From Paenarthrobacter nitroguajacolicus (GTDB lineage: Bacteria > Actinomycetota > Actinomycetes > Actinomycetales > Micrococcaceae): a stretch of 64,000 nucleotides of DNA. The notes below the pieces were generated by a model. It searched no databases, was not told the DNA's origin, and worked only from the letters and a program-made list of their open reading frames with translations. A program made the translations under genes and the position numbers. The DNA is taken from contig NZ_JAQPPK010000019.1 of the NCBI RefSeq assembly GCF_029952445.1, positions 40,492 through 104,491 of the forward strand, read 5' to 3'. This document shows, piece by piece, positions 1 to 8,323 of this stretch; position 1 is the stretch's first letter; each line of letters starts with the position of its first letter.

Positions 1-978
1 GGTGCGGGCCGTGACGTCGGCCATGAAGGAGTCGTAGATGCCTTCCTGGACCAGTGCGCGGGACGGGCAGGTGCAGACTTCGCCTTGGTTGAAGGCGAAA
101 AGCGTGAAGCCTTCCTGGGCTTTGTCGTAGAAAGCGTCATTCTGGTCGGCGACGTCGTCGAAGAAGATGTTCGGGCTCTTCCCGCCAAGTTCCAGGGTGA
201 CAGGAATGAGGTTGTTGGAAGCGTACTGGCTGATCAAGCGGCCCGTAGTGGTCTCACCGGTGAAGGCGATCTTGCGGATACGGGGGCTGGAAGCCAACGG
301 CTTGCCGGCTTCCACGCCGAAACCGTTGACCACGTTCACCACACCGGCGGGCAGGAGGTCGCCGATGAGTTCCATGAGGACCAGGATGGAGGTCGGCGTC
401 TGCTCGGCCGGCTTTAGCACAACCGCATTGCCGGCGGCGAGCGCCGGTGCAAGCTTCCACACTGCCATGAGGATGGGGAAGTTCCACGGAATGATCTGGC
501 CAACAACGCCCAGCGGCTCCTTGAAGTGGTACGCGGTGGTGTCCTCGTCCAGCTGGGACAGGTGGCCTTCCTGCGCACGCACGGCCGAGGCGAAGTAGCG
601 GAAGTGGTCGGCGGCCAGCGGGATGTCGGCGTTGAGGGTTTCGCGGACAGGCTTGCCGTTGTCCCAGGTCTCGGCGACGGCCAGGAGCTCAACGTTCTCG
701 TCGATGCGGTCGGCGATCTTGTTCAGGATGGCAGCACGTTCGGTGGCGGACGTCTTCCCCCAGGACGGCGCTACCTTGTGGGCGGCGTCCAGGGCCAGCT
801 CAATGTCCTCGGACGTACCCCGGGCAACTTCGCAGAACGGCTTGCCCGTGACGGGGGTGATGTTCTCAAAGTAGGCGCCCTTGACCGGGGCAACCCATTC
901 GCCGCCGATCCAGTTCTCGTAGCGGTCCTTGAAAGTGACCTTCGAACCTTCGGCACCCGGCTGTGCATAAACGGTCAT
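1..978 (-). CDS. AldB/ExaC-type aldehyde dehydrogenase, partial
   Basis: NAD-dependent cytosolic oxidation of an aliphatic aldehyde, typically acetaldehyde, to the acid. The C-terminus lies beyond the left window edge; 326 codons are visible of a family length near 500. Visible motifs are the PWNF cofactor motif near residue 155, FTGETTTG near 238, ELGGKSPN with the general-base Glu near 262, and the nucleophilic Cys302 in [11 protein letters not shown]. The CTCPSR form is typical of the AldB branch. The ATG at 978 has AAAGGAG six bases upstream. The GAF regulator gene lies just upstream on the same strand, 96 bases away with a palindrome between, so it is the likely controller. Substrate is inferred from the family. 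Confidence 0.9.
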   Translation of the reverse strand, partial: MTVYAQPGAEGSKVTFKDRYENWIGGEWVAPVKGAYFENITPVTGKPFCEVARGTSEDIELALDAAHKVAPSWGKTSATERAAILNKIADRIDENVELLAVAETWDNGKPVRETLNADIPLAADHFRYFASAVRAQEGHLSQLDEDTTAYHFKEPLGVVGQIIPWNFPILMAVWKLAPALAAGNAVVLKPAEQTPTSILVLMELIGDLLPAGVVNVVNGFGVEAGKPLASSPRIRKIAFTGETTTGRLISQYASNNLIPVTLELGGKSPNIFFDDVADQNDAFYDKAQEGFTLFAFNQGEVCTCPSRALVQEGIYDSFMADVTART

Positions 979-1042
979 TGCTAGCTCCTTTGCTGCGAAT
1001 CACGGTGGCTGTCGCCATTGATTCGAGACTAGGAGCGGGGAG

Positions 1043-1061
1043 GTTGCAGCTACGTTGCAAC
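1043..1061. promoter_or_regulatory. Palindrome GTTGCA-N7-TGCAAC upstream of the aldehyde dehydrogenase
   Basis: Six-base inverted arms GTTGCA and TGCAAC are separated by seven bases in the 96-base gap between the regulator stop and the dehydrogenase start. A smaller dyad, GTGA-N6-TCAC, overlaps the regulator's 3' end. A binding site for the adjacent GAF regulator is an inference from position and symmetry. Confidence 0.4.
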
Positions 1062-1074
1062 GGTGTGAGTCAGC

Positions 1075-2418
1075 TCACGCTTTCAGCTCAACGTCGATCC
1101 GTTCAAGGTCGGCCACGACGGCGGCCCGCCTGGGTGAGCGGGGCGGCAGCAGCTTCAGGACGGCAAGGCGGAGCTCGATGTCGTACTTCGCCTCAGGCAG
1201 TTCCGCGTACTTGAGTAGCGAATCAACGCTGCCGTCGCTGAGCAGCGCCTCGCGCAACAAATGCGAAACCCGCTCACGCAACTCCACGACGCCGGGCGCC
1301 TCCGACCGCGGCAAAAGCGCACCTTTGTAGATTTCCAGGGCAATGCGATGGGCACCGCGCTGCAGGCAGCTCAGCACCTGGCCCGAATCCGGGAGCAGCT
1401 CCACGGGCAGCCGGTACGGACGTGACTCGGGGACTGCGTCGGGGCTGAGCTCCTGGATGACCTTGCGGAGGCGTACCATCTCCGCCCGGAGCGTCACGGA
1501 AGATCCGTCGCCGGGGTAGAGCTGGGCACAGAGGTCGTCGGCGCTGAGACCGTCCGGATGGTTGCCCAGGATGGCCAGGATCTCGCTGTGCCGTGCCGAT
1601 AGGGAGACCGTCCGGCCATCGATGCTCAACAAAGCCTGGTCGCGGCCCAGCAACTGCAGGCTGTTGCGGTACAAAGCGTGGCTGGAAGCGGCGGCCGTGC
1701 TCCGTCGTCGTGGTTTTTCCCGAACGACGGCGGCGAGCTGCAACCGTTCGATGCGTAACTGCGCCTGTGCGGCGGCGACCGTTGCCTCCACCAGGGACAA
1801 GGTGTGCGGGGCCACTGCCGTTTCGGTGCCGGTGATGTCGACGACGCCCAGCACCGCGCCGGAATCGGGATCGTGGAAGGGAACTGCGGTGCAGCTCCAG
1901 GGGTGGACGGAGCGTTTGAAATGCTCGGCACCGGAAATCTGGATGCTGCGATCCAGTGCCAAGGCCGTACCCGGGGCGCTGGTGCCAACGGAGGCTTCGG
2001 ACCAATCGGCGCCGGCCACGAACATCATGCCTTCGGCCCGCCGTTGCATTACGGGATCGCCATCAACCCACAAAAGCCGCCCGACGTCGTCGCCCACTGC
2101 CACCAGCAATCCGCTGTCATGGCTGGGTTGCACCAGCAGTTTCCTGATCACGGGCATGATGGTTGCCAAGGGGTGCTGCCGGCGGTAGTCCTCCAGCTCG
2201 TCCCGATCCATGGCCAGGGGCGCTTCGGGGACGTCGGGATTGGCCTTCAGGCTGGCCGAACGCTGCCAGGACTCGTGGACCAGGCGGCGAAGGCCGGAGA
2301 TCTCCCCGGTGGTTCCAGGGCGCCATGCCTCCAAATGTTCGTGGCCGGCCAAGGCATGCTTCTGAAGCAGCTCCGCGGCGTCAGCGCCTGGAACCACTGG
2401 ATGGATTGGCTTCCTCAC
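1075..2418 (-). CDS. GAF-domain transcriptional regulator (AcoR-like sensor half, no AAA+ domain)
   Basis: A 447-residue cytosolic protein. The N-terminal part resembles the AcoR/NtrC-type sensor region (HESWQRS near residue 49, then a GAF domain at about 95-225 with LLWVDGD and LGVVDITG). The central AAA+ ATPase of true AcoR proteins is absent. The C-terminal third has a winged-helix-like stretch at about 295-340 (HSEILAILGNHPDGLSADDL followed by a basic RLRKVI helix), so it probably works with the housekeeping sigma factor. Start is GTG at 2418 with AGGGAG five bases upstream. It precedes the aldehyde dehydrogenase on the same strand and is presumed to sense an alcohol or aldehyde and activate it. 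Confidence 0.8.
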   Translation of the reverse strand: MRKPIHPVVPGADAAELLQKHALAGHEHLEAWRPGTTGEISGLRRLVHESWQRSASLKANPDVPEAPLAMDRDELEDYRRQHPLATIMPVIRKLLVQPSHDSGLLVAVGDDVGRLLWVDGDPVMQRRAEGMMFVAGADWSEASVGTSAPGTALALDRSIQISGAEHFKRSVHPWSCTAVPFHDPDSGAVLGVVDITGTETAVAPHTLSLVEATVAAAQAQLRIERLQLAAVVREKPRRRSTAAASSHALYRNSLQLLGRDQALLSIDGRTVSLSARHSEILAILGNHPDGLSADDLCAQLYPGDGSSVTLRAEMVRLRKVIQELSPDAVPESRPYRLPVELLPDSGQVLSCLQRGAHRIALEIYKGALLPRSEAPGVVELRERVSHLLREALLSDGSVDSLLKYAELPEAKYDIELRLAVLKLLPPRSPRRAAVVADLERIDVELKA

Positions 2419-2516
2419 AAGAACTCCCTGGGTACTGTGCGTTCGTGGGCGTCAGCGCGTTTCGGGCGTCAGTGCGTTTCGGCGTCACAGTACCGAGAAG
2501 TCTAGTTCGCAAGATG

Positions 2517-2579
2517 GAGTTTTTGTACAGCTGACGGCCCTAAGGCGGCCGAATAAGCGCATTGGCTGTACAAAAACTC
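2517..2579. terminator. 63-base hairpin after fprA copy 1
   Basis: Perfect 15-base inverted arms (GAGTTTTTGTACAGC and its complement) enclose an inner CGGCC/GGCCG stem. It touches the fprA stop codon and separates that gene from the GAF regulator downstream on the same strand, so transcript end formation or mRNA 3'-end protection is likely. No long T tract follows, so termination is not certain. Its sequence is unrelated to the CAACGCGGGG palindrome family although the length is also 63. Confidence 0.55.
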
Positions 2580-4019
2580 TCAGCCGCGGGAGATCCGGAT
2601 CATTTCCTCGCGCGGAACAACCTTGATGCGTTCGCGGACCACGCCGTTCGGGTTTTCCCCGGAAGCCGACCACGCCGTGCCAAGCCCTGCTTCGTGGGCG
2701 TCCAGGCGATTCCAGCCTTCCCACGTGGTGTATTCGACGCCGCGTTCTTCCAGGAGGTCGATGATCGCCTGCGGGTCCGGGTTCTCGGCCGGGGGCAGGG
2801 CGAGCCGGTCTTCGAGGAGGCAGCCAATGGTCTCCAGGGCATCGCCCTTGGTGTGACCAATCAACCCCACCGGTCCACGCTTGATCCAGCCCGTGGCATA
2901 GATTCCCGGTACGGGTTCGCCGTCGGCACCCAGGACGCGACCGCCGTCGTTCGGTATGACACCGCGGCGGGCGTCGTACGGCAGCTCCTCCAGCGGGGAC
3001 CCGTGGTAGCCAATTGCCCGGTACACCGACTGGACCGGGTATTCGATGAACTCGCCGGTTCCCTTGACGTTCCCAGTGCCGTCCAGCTGCATGCGCTCGA
3101 ACTTGATCCCGGAAACCTTGCCCGGTGTTTCCGGCGAGTCCACGATCTCCACCGGGCTGTGCAGGAAGTGCAGGTGCAGTCGGCGGGAGGACGGCTGCTC
3201 GGCTTCAGCGTGCTCCTCCACCAGCCAGTTGGTCATGGTGTTCACCATGGTCTTGATCTGGTTGTTGGAGCGGATGGCCTCGTCCGAGGCTTCGTCGAAT
3301 TCGAAGTCCTCCGGGTAAAGCACGATGTCCACGTCCTTGCAGTGCGACAGTTCGCGCAACTCCAGCGGCGTGAACTTCACCTGGGCGGGACCCCGGCGGC
3401 CGAACACGTGGACATCCGTAACAGGAGAGTTCTTGAGGCCGGCATAGACGTTGTCCGGGATCTCGGTGACCAACAGCTCTTCGGGGTGCTTGACCAGCAT
3501 GCGCGCAACGTCCAAGGCCACGTTGCCGTTGCCGATCACCGCGATTTCCTTGGCGTCCAGCGGCCATTCGCGGGGAACGTCCGGATGTCCGTCGTACCAG
3601 GAGACAAAGTCCGCTCCGCCAAAGGACCCTTCCAGGCCGATGCCCGGAATGTTCAGGTCTGCGTCCTTGATGGCCCCGGTGGAGAAGATCACGGCGTCAT
3701 AGAAGGCACGGAAATCGTGGAGGGTCAGGTCCCTGCCATAGGTGACGTTGCCCAGGAAACGGATATCCCCACGGTCCAGCACCTTATGGAGCGCGTTCAC
3801 GATGCCCTTGATGCGCGGATGGTCCGGGGCCACGCCGTAGCGAATCAGTCCGTAGGGCGCGGGATAGGCCTCAAAGAGGTCGATGCTCACTTCAACATGC
3901 CCGTCTTTGACCTCGTTGGACTTGGTCAGGATATCCGCGGCGTAAACACCGGCAGGACCTGCGCCGACGATAGCGACGCGAAGCGGACGATTGGGGGTGG
4001 TTGCGGCTGAGTTGGACAC
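2580..4019 (-). CDS. fprA: Ferredoxin--NADP(+) reductase FprA, copy 1
   Basis: FAD flavoprotein of the adrenodoxin reductase family, 479 residues, moving electrons between NADPH and a ferredoxin in the cytosol. Seen: FAD-binding GAGPAGVYAADIL near the N-terminus, APYGLIRYGVAPDHPRIK, the NADP fold GNGNVALDVARML, and the C-terminal ATGWIKRGPVGLIGHTKGDA. GTG at 4019 is preferred because GGAAGGG lies seven bases upstream and this start matches the second copy at 13258-14724; an in-frame ATG at 4076 lacks such a site. It is divergent from rarD. The physiological partner is not shown by the sequence. Confidence 0.92.
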   Translation of the reverse strand: MSNSAATTPNRPLRVAIVGAGPAGVYAADILTKSNEVKDGHVEVSIDLFEAYPAPYGLIRYGVAPDHPRIKGIVNALHKVLDRGDIRFLGNVTYGRDLTLHDFRAFYDAVIFSTGAIKDADLNIPGIGLEGSFGGADFVSWYDGHPDVPREWPLDAKEIAVIGNGNVALDVARMLVKHPEELLVTEIPDNVYAGLKNSPVTDVHVFGRRGPAQVKFTPLELRELSHCKDVDIVLYPEDFEFDEASDEAIRSNNQIKTMVNTMTNWLVEEHAEAEQPSSRRLHLHFLHSPVEIVDSPETPGKVSGIKFERMQLDGTGNVKGTGEFIEYPVQSVYRAIGYHGSPLEELPYDARRGVIPNDGGRVLGADGEPVPGIYATGWIKRGPVGLIGHTKGDALETIGCLLEDRLALPPAENPDPQAIIDLLEERGVEYTTWEGWNRLDAHEAGLGTAWSASGENPNGVVRERIKVVPREEMIRISRG

Positions 4020-4156
4020 CGTGAGCCCTTCCGAAGCAGTGAGCCACGCCGCTGTTTGGGGGCGCGCAGACTTCAATTCTAGGTGCCGACCCTACGCCCG
4101 GCCGCTTATATGGCAGGAGTCACAGAAATTCACAAAGATTGCGGAATATTGCGGGG

Positions 4157-5209
4157 ATGGTTGGTGTTGGCGACAATGTGTCGACTCCGGAACAGATCAT
4201 CTCAGGCTCCCCTTCAAACCAGCCAACGACGGCGGCACCCGGGAGCGGAGGCAAAGCCACCGGCGGCTCCGGCAAACCGGTGCGAAGCGAGTCGACGGCG
4301 GGAATCCTGTTCGGCATCGGCGCTTACGGCTTGTGGGGCCTGCTTCCCCTGTACTTCTTCGTCCTGATGCCCGCCGGGGCGATCGAAATAGTCGCCAACC
4401 GGATTGTGTGGTCCCTGCTGTTCTGCGCACTGCTGATCACCATCACCAGGTCCTGGCGGGTTTTCGGGGCTGCCTTGAAGGACCGCAGCGTGTTCGGTCC
4501 CCTGGCCTTGGCCGCGGGCCTGATCGCCATCAACTGGCTTACCTACACCTTCGGTGTCACCACCGGCCATGCCGTGGAGACCTCCTTGGGGTACTTCATC
4601 AACCCGCTGGTCTCGGTTCTCCTGGGTGTTTTTGTCCTCAAGGAGAAACTGCGTCCCTTGCAATGGACAGCCGTGGGAATTGGCTTCGTTGCCGTGGGCG
4701 TCCTGACGTTCTCCTACGGTCAGCTCCCGTGGATCGCCCTGATTCTGGCGTTCAGCTTTGGCCTCTACGGTTTCGTGAAGAAGCGAGTTGGCCCCAAAGT
4801 CGATGCCCTGACGAGCCTCAGTGTTGAGACCATGGTGCTGGCACCCTTCGCGGCCATCACGATGGTGGTCCTGGGCGTGATGGGCGCGGAAACCCTCACG
4901 ACGCTGGGCGCGGGGCACTTCTGGTTGCTGGTGGCCTCCGGCGTCATCACGGCCGTGCCGCTGCTCTTCTTCGGCGCCTCCGCCCGCCGCCTGCCGATGA
5001 CCACCATCGGGCTGCTCCAGTACTTCGCCCCTATCCTGCAGTTCGTTGTGGCGCTGCTGGTGTTCCACGAAACCATGACCACGGCCCGCTGGATCGGCTT
5101 CTGCGTAGTCTGGCTCGCGCTGGTCCTCCTGACCATCGACATGCTGCGGACCACCCGGAAGAACTCGGTGCTGAAGAAGAAGGCCCGGCTGGCCGCCGTC
5201 GAGCCTTAA
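4157..5209 (+). CDS. rarD: RarD-type EamA/DMT family permease
   Basis: Inner-membrane protein of about 350 residues with ten predicted hydrophobic segments and two EamA repeats. The first helix region (GILFGIGAYGLWGLLPLYF) and the WLTYTFGVTTGHAVETSLGYF stretch are characteristic of RarD, a drug/metabolite superfamily member with no settled substrate. A 50-residue Ser/Gly/Pro-rich leader precedes the first membrane segment, so the exact start is uncertain: ATG 4157 has a GCGGGG purine run directly before it and ATG 4139 is an alternative. It is followed by two hairpins before the convergent gabT. Confidence 0.85.
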   Translation: MVGVGDNVSTPEQIISGSPSNQPTTAAPGSGGKATGGSGKPVRSESTAGILFGIGAYGLWGLLPLYFFVLMPAGAIEIVANRIVWSLLFCALLITITRSWRVFGAALKDRSVFGPLALAAGLIAINWLTYTFGVTTGHAVETSLGYFINPLVSVLLGVFVLKEKLRPLQWTAVGIGFVAVGVLTFSYGQLPWIALILAFSFGLYGFVKKRVGPKVDALTSLSVETMVLAPFAAITMVVLGVMGAETLTTLGAGHFWLLVASGVITAVPLLFFGASARRLPMTTIGLLQYFAPILQFVVALLVFHETMTTARWIGFCVVWLALVLLTIDMLRTTRKNSVLKKKARLAAVEP

Positions 5210-5214
5210 TACCG

Positions 5215-5277
5215 CAACGCGGGGTCACTTATGGCCCATGTTGGGCGTCAACATGGGCCATAAGTGACCCCGCGTTG
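5215..5277. repeat. 63-base palindromic repeat, copy 1 (perfect 29-bp stem)
   Basis: Arms 5215-5243 and 5249-5277 are perfect reverse complements of 29 bases with a 5-base loop. The outer arm begins CAACGCGGGGTCACTT. Sister copies of identical length are at 13192, 24969 and 26352. This copy is between convergent rarD and gabT, six bases after the rarD stop. Confidence 0.9.
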
Positions 5278-5291
5278 CTTTAAAGGCAAGA

Positions 5292-5323
5292 GGAGGGCCG
5301 GGGTTTTGAAACCCCGGCCCTCC
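5292..5323. terminator. Bidirectional terminator-like hairpin between rarD and gabT
   Basis: GGAGGGCCGGGGTTT is followed almost immediately by its exact complement, giving a 14-15 bp GC-rich stem with a minimal loop. On the + strand it is followed by CTTTGTTTT, giving an intrinsic terminator for rarD. On the other strand it lies 22 bases beyond the gabT stop. Confidence 0.75.
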
Positions 5324-5345
5324 CTTTGTTTTCACAGCGTGGGTG

Positions 5346-6701
5346 CTACGCGTGCGCCTTGATGGCCGCAGCGAGGACCTCGAGGCCGTCGACCAGCAGC
5401 TCGTCGCTGATGACCAGCGGCGGGAGCAGGCGGATCACGTTGCCGTACGTGCCACAGGTCAGGATGATGACGCCTTCGGCGAGGCAAGCAGCGGCAACGG
5501 CTTTGGTGAGTTCGGCGTTGGGTTCCTTGGAGCCGGGCTGGACCAGCTCGATGGCCAGCATGGCGCCACGGCCACGGACGTCACCAACTACCGAAACTTC
5601 CTCAGCCAGTTCGCGGAGCTTGCCCAGGGCGAGTTCCTCGATGTGGCGGGCGCGGCCGTTGAGGTCGTGCTGTTCCATGGTGTCGATCGCGGCGAGTGCT
5701 GCTGCGCAAGCAACCGGGTTGCCACCGTAGGTGCCGCCAAGGCCGCCCGGGTGGACGGCGTCGAGCAGGTCCGCGCGGCCGGTGATCGCAGAGAGCGGCA
5801 GGCCGCCGGCGATGCCCTTGGCCATGGTGATGATGTCCGGGACAACACCTTCGTGATCGACGGCGAACCACTCACCGGTGCGGCAGAAGCCGGACTGGAC
5901 CTCGTCGGCGATGAAGACAATGCCCTTTTCCTTGGCCCAGGCGGACAATGCCGGGAGGAAGCCTTCGGCCGGGACGATGAAGCCGCCCTCGCCCTGGATG
6001 GGTTCGATGATGATCGCGGCAACCTGGTCGCCACCGATCTGCTTCTCGATCATGGTGATGGCGCGCTTGGCGGCCTCTGCACCGGTGATCTCCGGGTTCT
6101 CTTCACGGAACGGGTAGCTCATGGGCATGCGGTAGACCTCGGGCGCGAACGGGCCGAAGTTGGTCTTGTACGGCATGGCCTTGGCGGTCAGTGCCATGGT
6201 CAGGTTGGTGCGGCCGTGGTAGGCGTGGTCGAAGGCAACCACGGCGTCGCGGCCGGTGGCCAGGCGTGCAACCTTGACGGCGTTCTCCACGGCTTCTGCG
6301 CCGGAGTTGAACAGCACGGTGCGCTTGGCGTGGTCGCCCGGGGTGAGGCGGTTGAGCTGCTCGGCAACTGCGACGTAACCCTCGTACGGGGTCACCATGA
6401 AGCAGGTGTGGGTGAAGTGCGCGGCAGCTTCCTGGACAGCGGCGACGACGGCGGGATCGGACGCGCCGACGCTGGTCACGGCGATGCCGGAGCCGAGGTC
6501 GATGAAGGAGTTGCCGTCGACGTCGCGGATGATGCCGCCGTCGGCGTCTTCAACGTAAACGGGAACGCCCGAGGCGACGCCGGCAGCTACGACGGCGGAG
6601 CGGCGCTCGGCCAGTGCCTGCGACTTGGGGCCGGGGAAGGCGCCGTTGATGTTGCGCTTCTGCTCGATGCGGTACGAGAGTTCGTTCGCGGTGGTGGTCA
6701 T
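5346..6701 (-). CDS. gabT: 4-aminobutyrate--2-oxoglutarate transaminase
   Basis: PLP-dependent class III aminotransferase, 451 residues, converting GABA and 2-oxoglutarate to succinic semialdehyde and glutamate. Seen: the PLP phosphate region NSGAEAVENAVKVAR, the DEVQSGFCRTG segment, and the Schiff-base Lys295 in MAKGIAGGLP. The ATG at 6701 has AAAGG 11 bases upstream. It follows the aminobutyraldehyde dehydrogenase gene by 47 bases on the same strand, so both are probably one transcript that takes 4-aminobutanal to GABA and on to succinic semialdehyde. Control by the divergent PucR regulator is inferred. Confidence 0.93.
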   Translation of the reverse strand: MTTTANELSYRIEQKRNINGAFPGPKSQALAERRSAVVAAGVASGVPVYVEDADGGIIRDVDGNSFIDLGSGIAVTSVGASDPAVVAAVQEAAAHFTHTCFMVTPYEGYVAVAEQLNRLTPGDHAKRTVLFNSGAEAVENAVKVARLATGRDAVVAFDHAYHGRTNLTMALTAKAMPYKTNFGPFAPEVYRMPMSYPFREENPEITGAEAAKRAITMIEKQIGGDQVAAIIIEPIQGEGGFIVPAEGFLPALSAWAKEKGIVFIADEVQSGFCRTGEWFAVDHEGVVPDIITMAKGIAGGLPLSAITGRADLLDAVHPGGLGGTYGGNPVACAAALAAIDTMEQHDLNGRARHIEELALGKLRELAEEVSVVGDVRGRGAMLAIELVQPGSKEPNAELTKAVAAACLAEGVIILTCGTYGNVIRLLPPLVISDELLVDGLEVLAAAIKAHA

Positions 6702-6748
6702 GAGGGGTTTGCCTTTCTAAAAAACGGGGAAATTCTTACGCGACTGAG

Positions 6749-8179
6749 CTATGCATCCAATGCACTCATCACGTGCTTGATGCGCGTGTAGTCCTCGACG
6801 CCGTACATGGAGAGGTCCTTGCCGTAGCCGGACTGCTTGAAGCCACCGTGCGGCATCTCTGCCGTGAGGAGGATGTGGGTGTTGATCCAGACCGCACCAA
6901 AGTCCAGGTCGCGGCTCATGCGCATGGCCGTGCCGTGGTCGGTGGTCCAGACGCTGGACGCCAAGGCGTACTCGACGTCGTTGGCCAGCTCGAGCGCTTC
7001 TTCTTCGGTGCTGAACTTCTGGACGGTGATGACCGGGCCGAAGGTTTCCTTCTGCACGATGTCGTCGCTCTGCTTGGCGCCGGAGATGATGGTGGGCTCG
7101 AAGAAGAAGCCCTTCTCGCCGGCGCGGTGGCCGCCGGTTTCGATCTTGCAGTTCGCCGGGAGGTGCTCCACCACGGAGGTGACGGCGTTGAAGTGGTTCA
7201 CGTTGTTCAGAGGGCCGAAGTAGTTGTCTTCGTCGTTCTGCGAACCGGTGTGCAGGGTCTTGGTGTGCTCAACCATGGCTGCCACGACGTCGTCGTGGAC
7301 CGAGTCCTCGATCAGGACGCGGGTGATGGCGGTGCAGTCCTGGCCGGCATTGAAGAAGGCGAACTCGGCGATGGCCGCTGCGCTCTTCTTGATGTCGGCG
7401 TCCTTGAAGACGATGGCCGGAGCCTTCCCGCCAAGTTCCAGGTGGGCACGCTTGAGGCCCTTGGCCGCGCCGCTTGCCACGGCGATGCCTGCGCGGACGG
7501 AACCTGTGATGGAGACCAGTCCGGGGACCTCGTGGTCAACCATCATGGCGCCGGTTTCGCCGGTGCCGAGAACCACGTTCAGGACGCCGGCCGGGAAGAT
7601 TTCACCAGCCAGGCGGGCCAGCACCAAGGTGGACTCGGGGGTGGTGTCCGAGGGCTTCAGAACGACGGTGTTGCCGGCTGCCAGGGCGGGGCCGATCTTC
7701 CAGATGGCCATGAGGAACGGGTAGTTCCACGGCGCGACCTGGGCTACGACGCCAATGGGTTCGCGGCGCACGTAGGAGGTGTGGCCTTCGAAGTATTCGC
7801 CTGCGGACTTGCCTTCCATGATGCGTGCGGCACCGGCGAAGAAGCGGAGCTGGTCTGCGCCGGCTGCCACTTCCTCGGAAGCGATCAGGGAGCGGACCTG
7901 TCCGGTGTTACGGTGCTGTGCTTCGACGAGTTCGTCGCTGTTGGCTTCCACGGCGTCGGCAAGCTTGAGCAGCATGAGCTGGCGCTGGGCCGGGGTGGCC
8001 TTCTTCCATGACTTGAAGGCCTCGTTTGCCGCGGTCATGGCAGCATCCACGTCGGCCTGCACCGAAATGGGAGACTTGGCAACGATTTCCCCTGTTGCGG
8101 GATTCACGATGTCCAGGAGACCCGTGCCTGCCGGCGTAACGAATTCGCCATTGATGAAGTTCTGCAAGGTTTGAACCAC
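6749..8179 (-). CDS. patD: Gamma-aminobutyraldehyde dehydrogenase (aldehyde dehydrogenase family)
   Basis: NAD-dependent cytosolic dehydrogenase of 476 residues, most like the PatD/YdcW group that oxidises 4-aminobutanal from putrescine to GABA. Seen: PWNYPFLMAIWK, the ITGSVRAG loop, ELGGKAPAIVF with the catalytic Glu, and the nucleophile in FFNAGQDCTAITR. GTG at 8179 is chosen because GAGGG lies nine bases upstream and the protein then begins at the conserved QTLQNFINGEFV; upstream residues are not ALDH-like. It is the first gene of a pair with gabT, which supports the aminobutanal assignment over other ALDH substrates. Confidence 0.82.
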   Translation of the reverse strand: MVQTLQNFINGEFVTPAGTGLLDIVNPATGEIVAKSPISVQADVDAAMTAANEAFKSWKKATPAQRQLMLLKLADAVEANSDELVEAQHRNTGQVRSLIASEEVAAGADQLRFFAGAARIMEGKSAGEYFEGHTSYVRREPIGVVAQVAPWNYPFLMAIWKIGPALAAGNTVVLKPSDTTPESTLVLARLAGEIFPAGVLNVVLGTGETGAMMVDHEVPGLVSITGSVRAGIAVASGAAKGLKRAHLELGGKAPAIVFKDADIKKSAAAIAEFAFFNAGQDCTAITRVLIEDSVHDDVVAAMVEHTKTLHTGSQNDEDNYFGPLNNVNHFNAVTSVVEHLPANCKIETGGHRAGEKGFFFEPTIISGAKQSDDIVQKETFGPVITVQKFSTEEEALELANDVEYALASSVWTTDHGTAMRMSRDLDFGAVWINTHILLTAEMPHGGFKQSGYGKDLSMYGVEDYTRIKHVMSALDA

Positions 8180-8272
8180 GGTGTGCAACCCTCTTTCGGT
8201 GTCTGGGCTTGGGTTTAGCTGATCAGAGCCTATGCCAGGGAGGGGGTCCAAGGAATAGTCAGCTGCACACAC

Positions 8273-8296
8273 AAGCGCACCCCGCTTAGTGCGCTT
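8273..8296. promoter_or_regulatory. Dyad AAGCGCAC-N8-GTGCGCTT in the patD/pucR divergent region
   Basis: Perfect 8-base inverted arms separated by eight bases lie in the 144-base gap between the two divergent starts, just ahead of a -10-like TACGCT at 8311 that is seven bases from the PucR ATG. It is the best candidate for the PucR operator controlling both directions; binding is inferred. Confidence 0.5.
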
Positions 8297-8323
8297 GACC
8301 AGCGCCGGGTTACGCTTTTAAGC

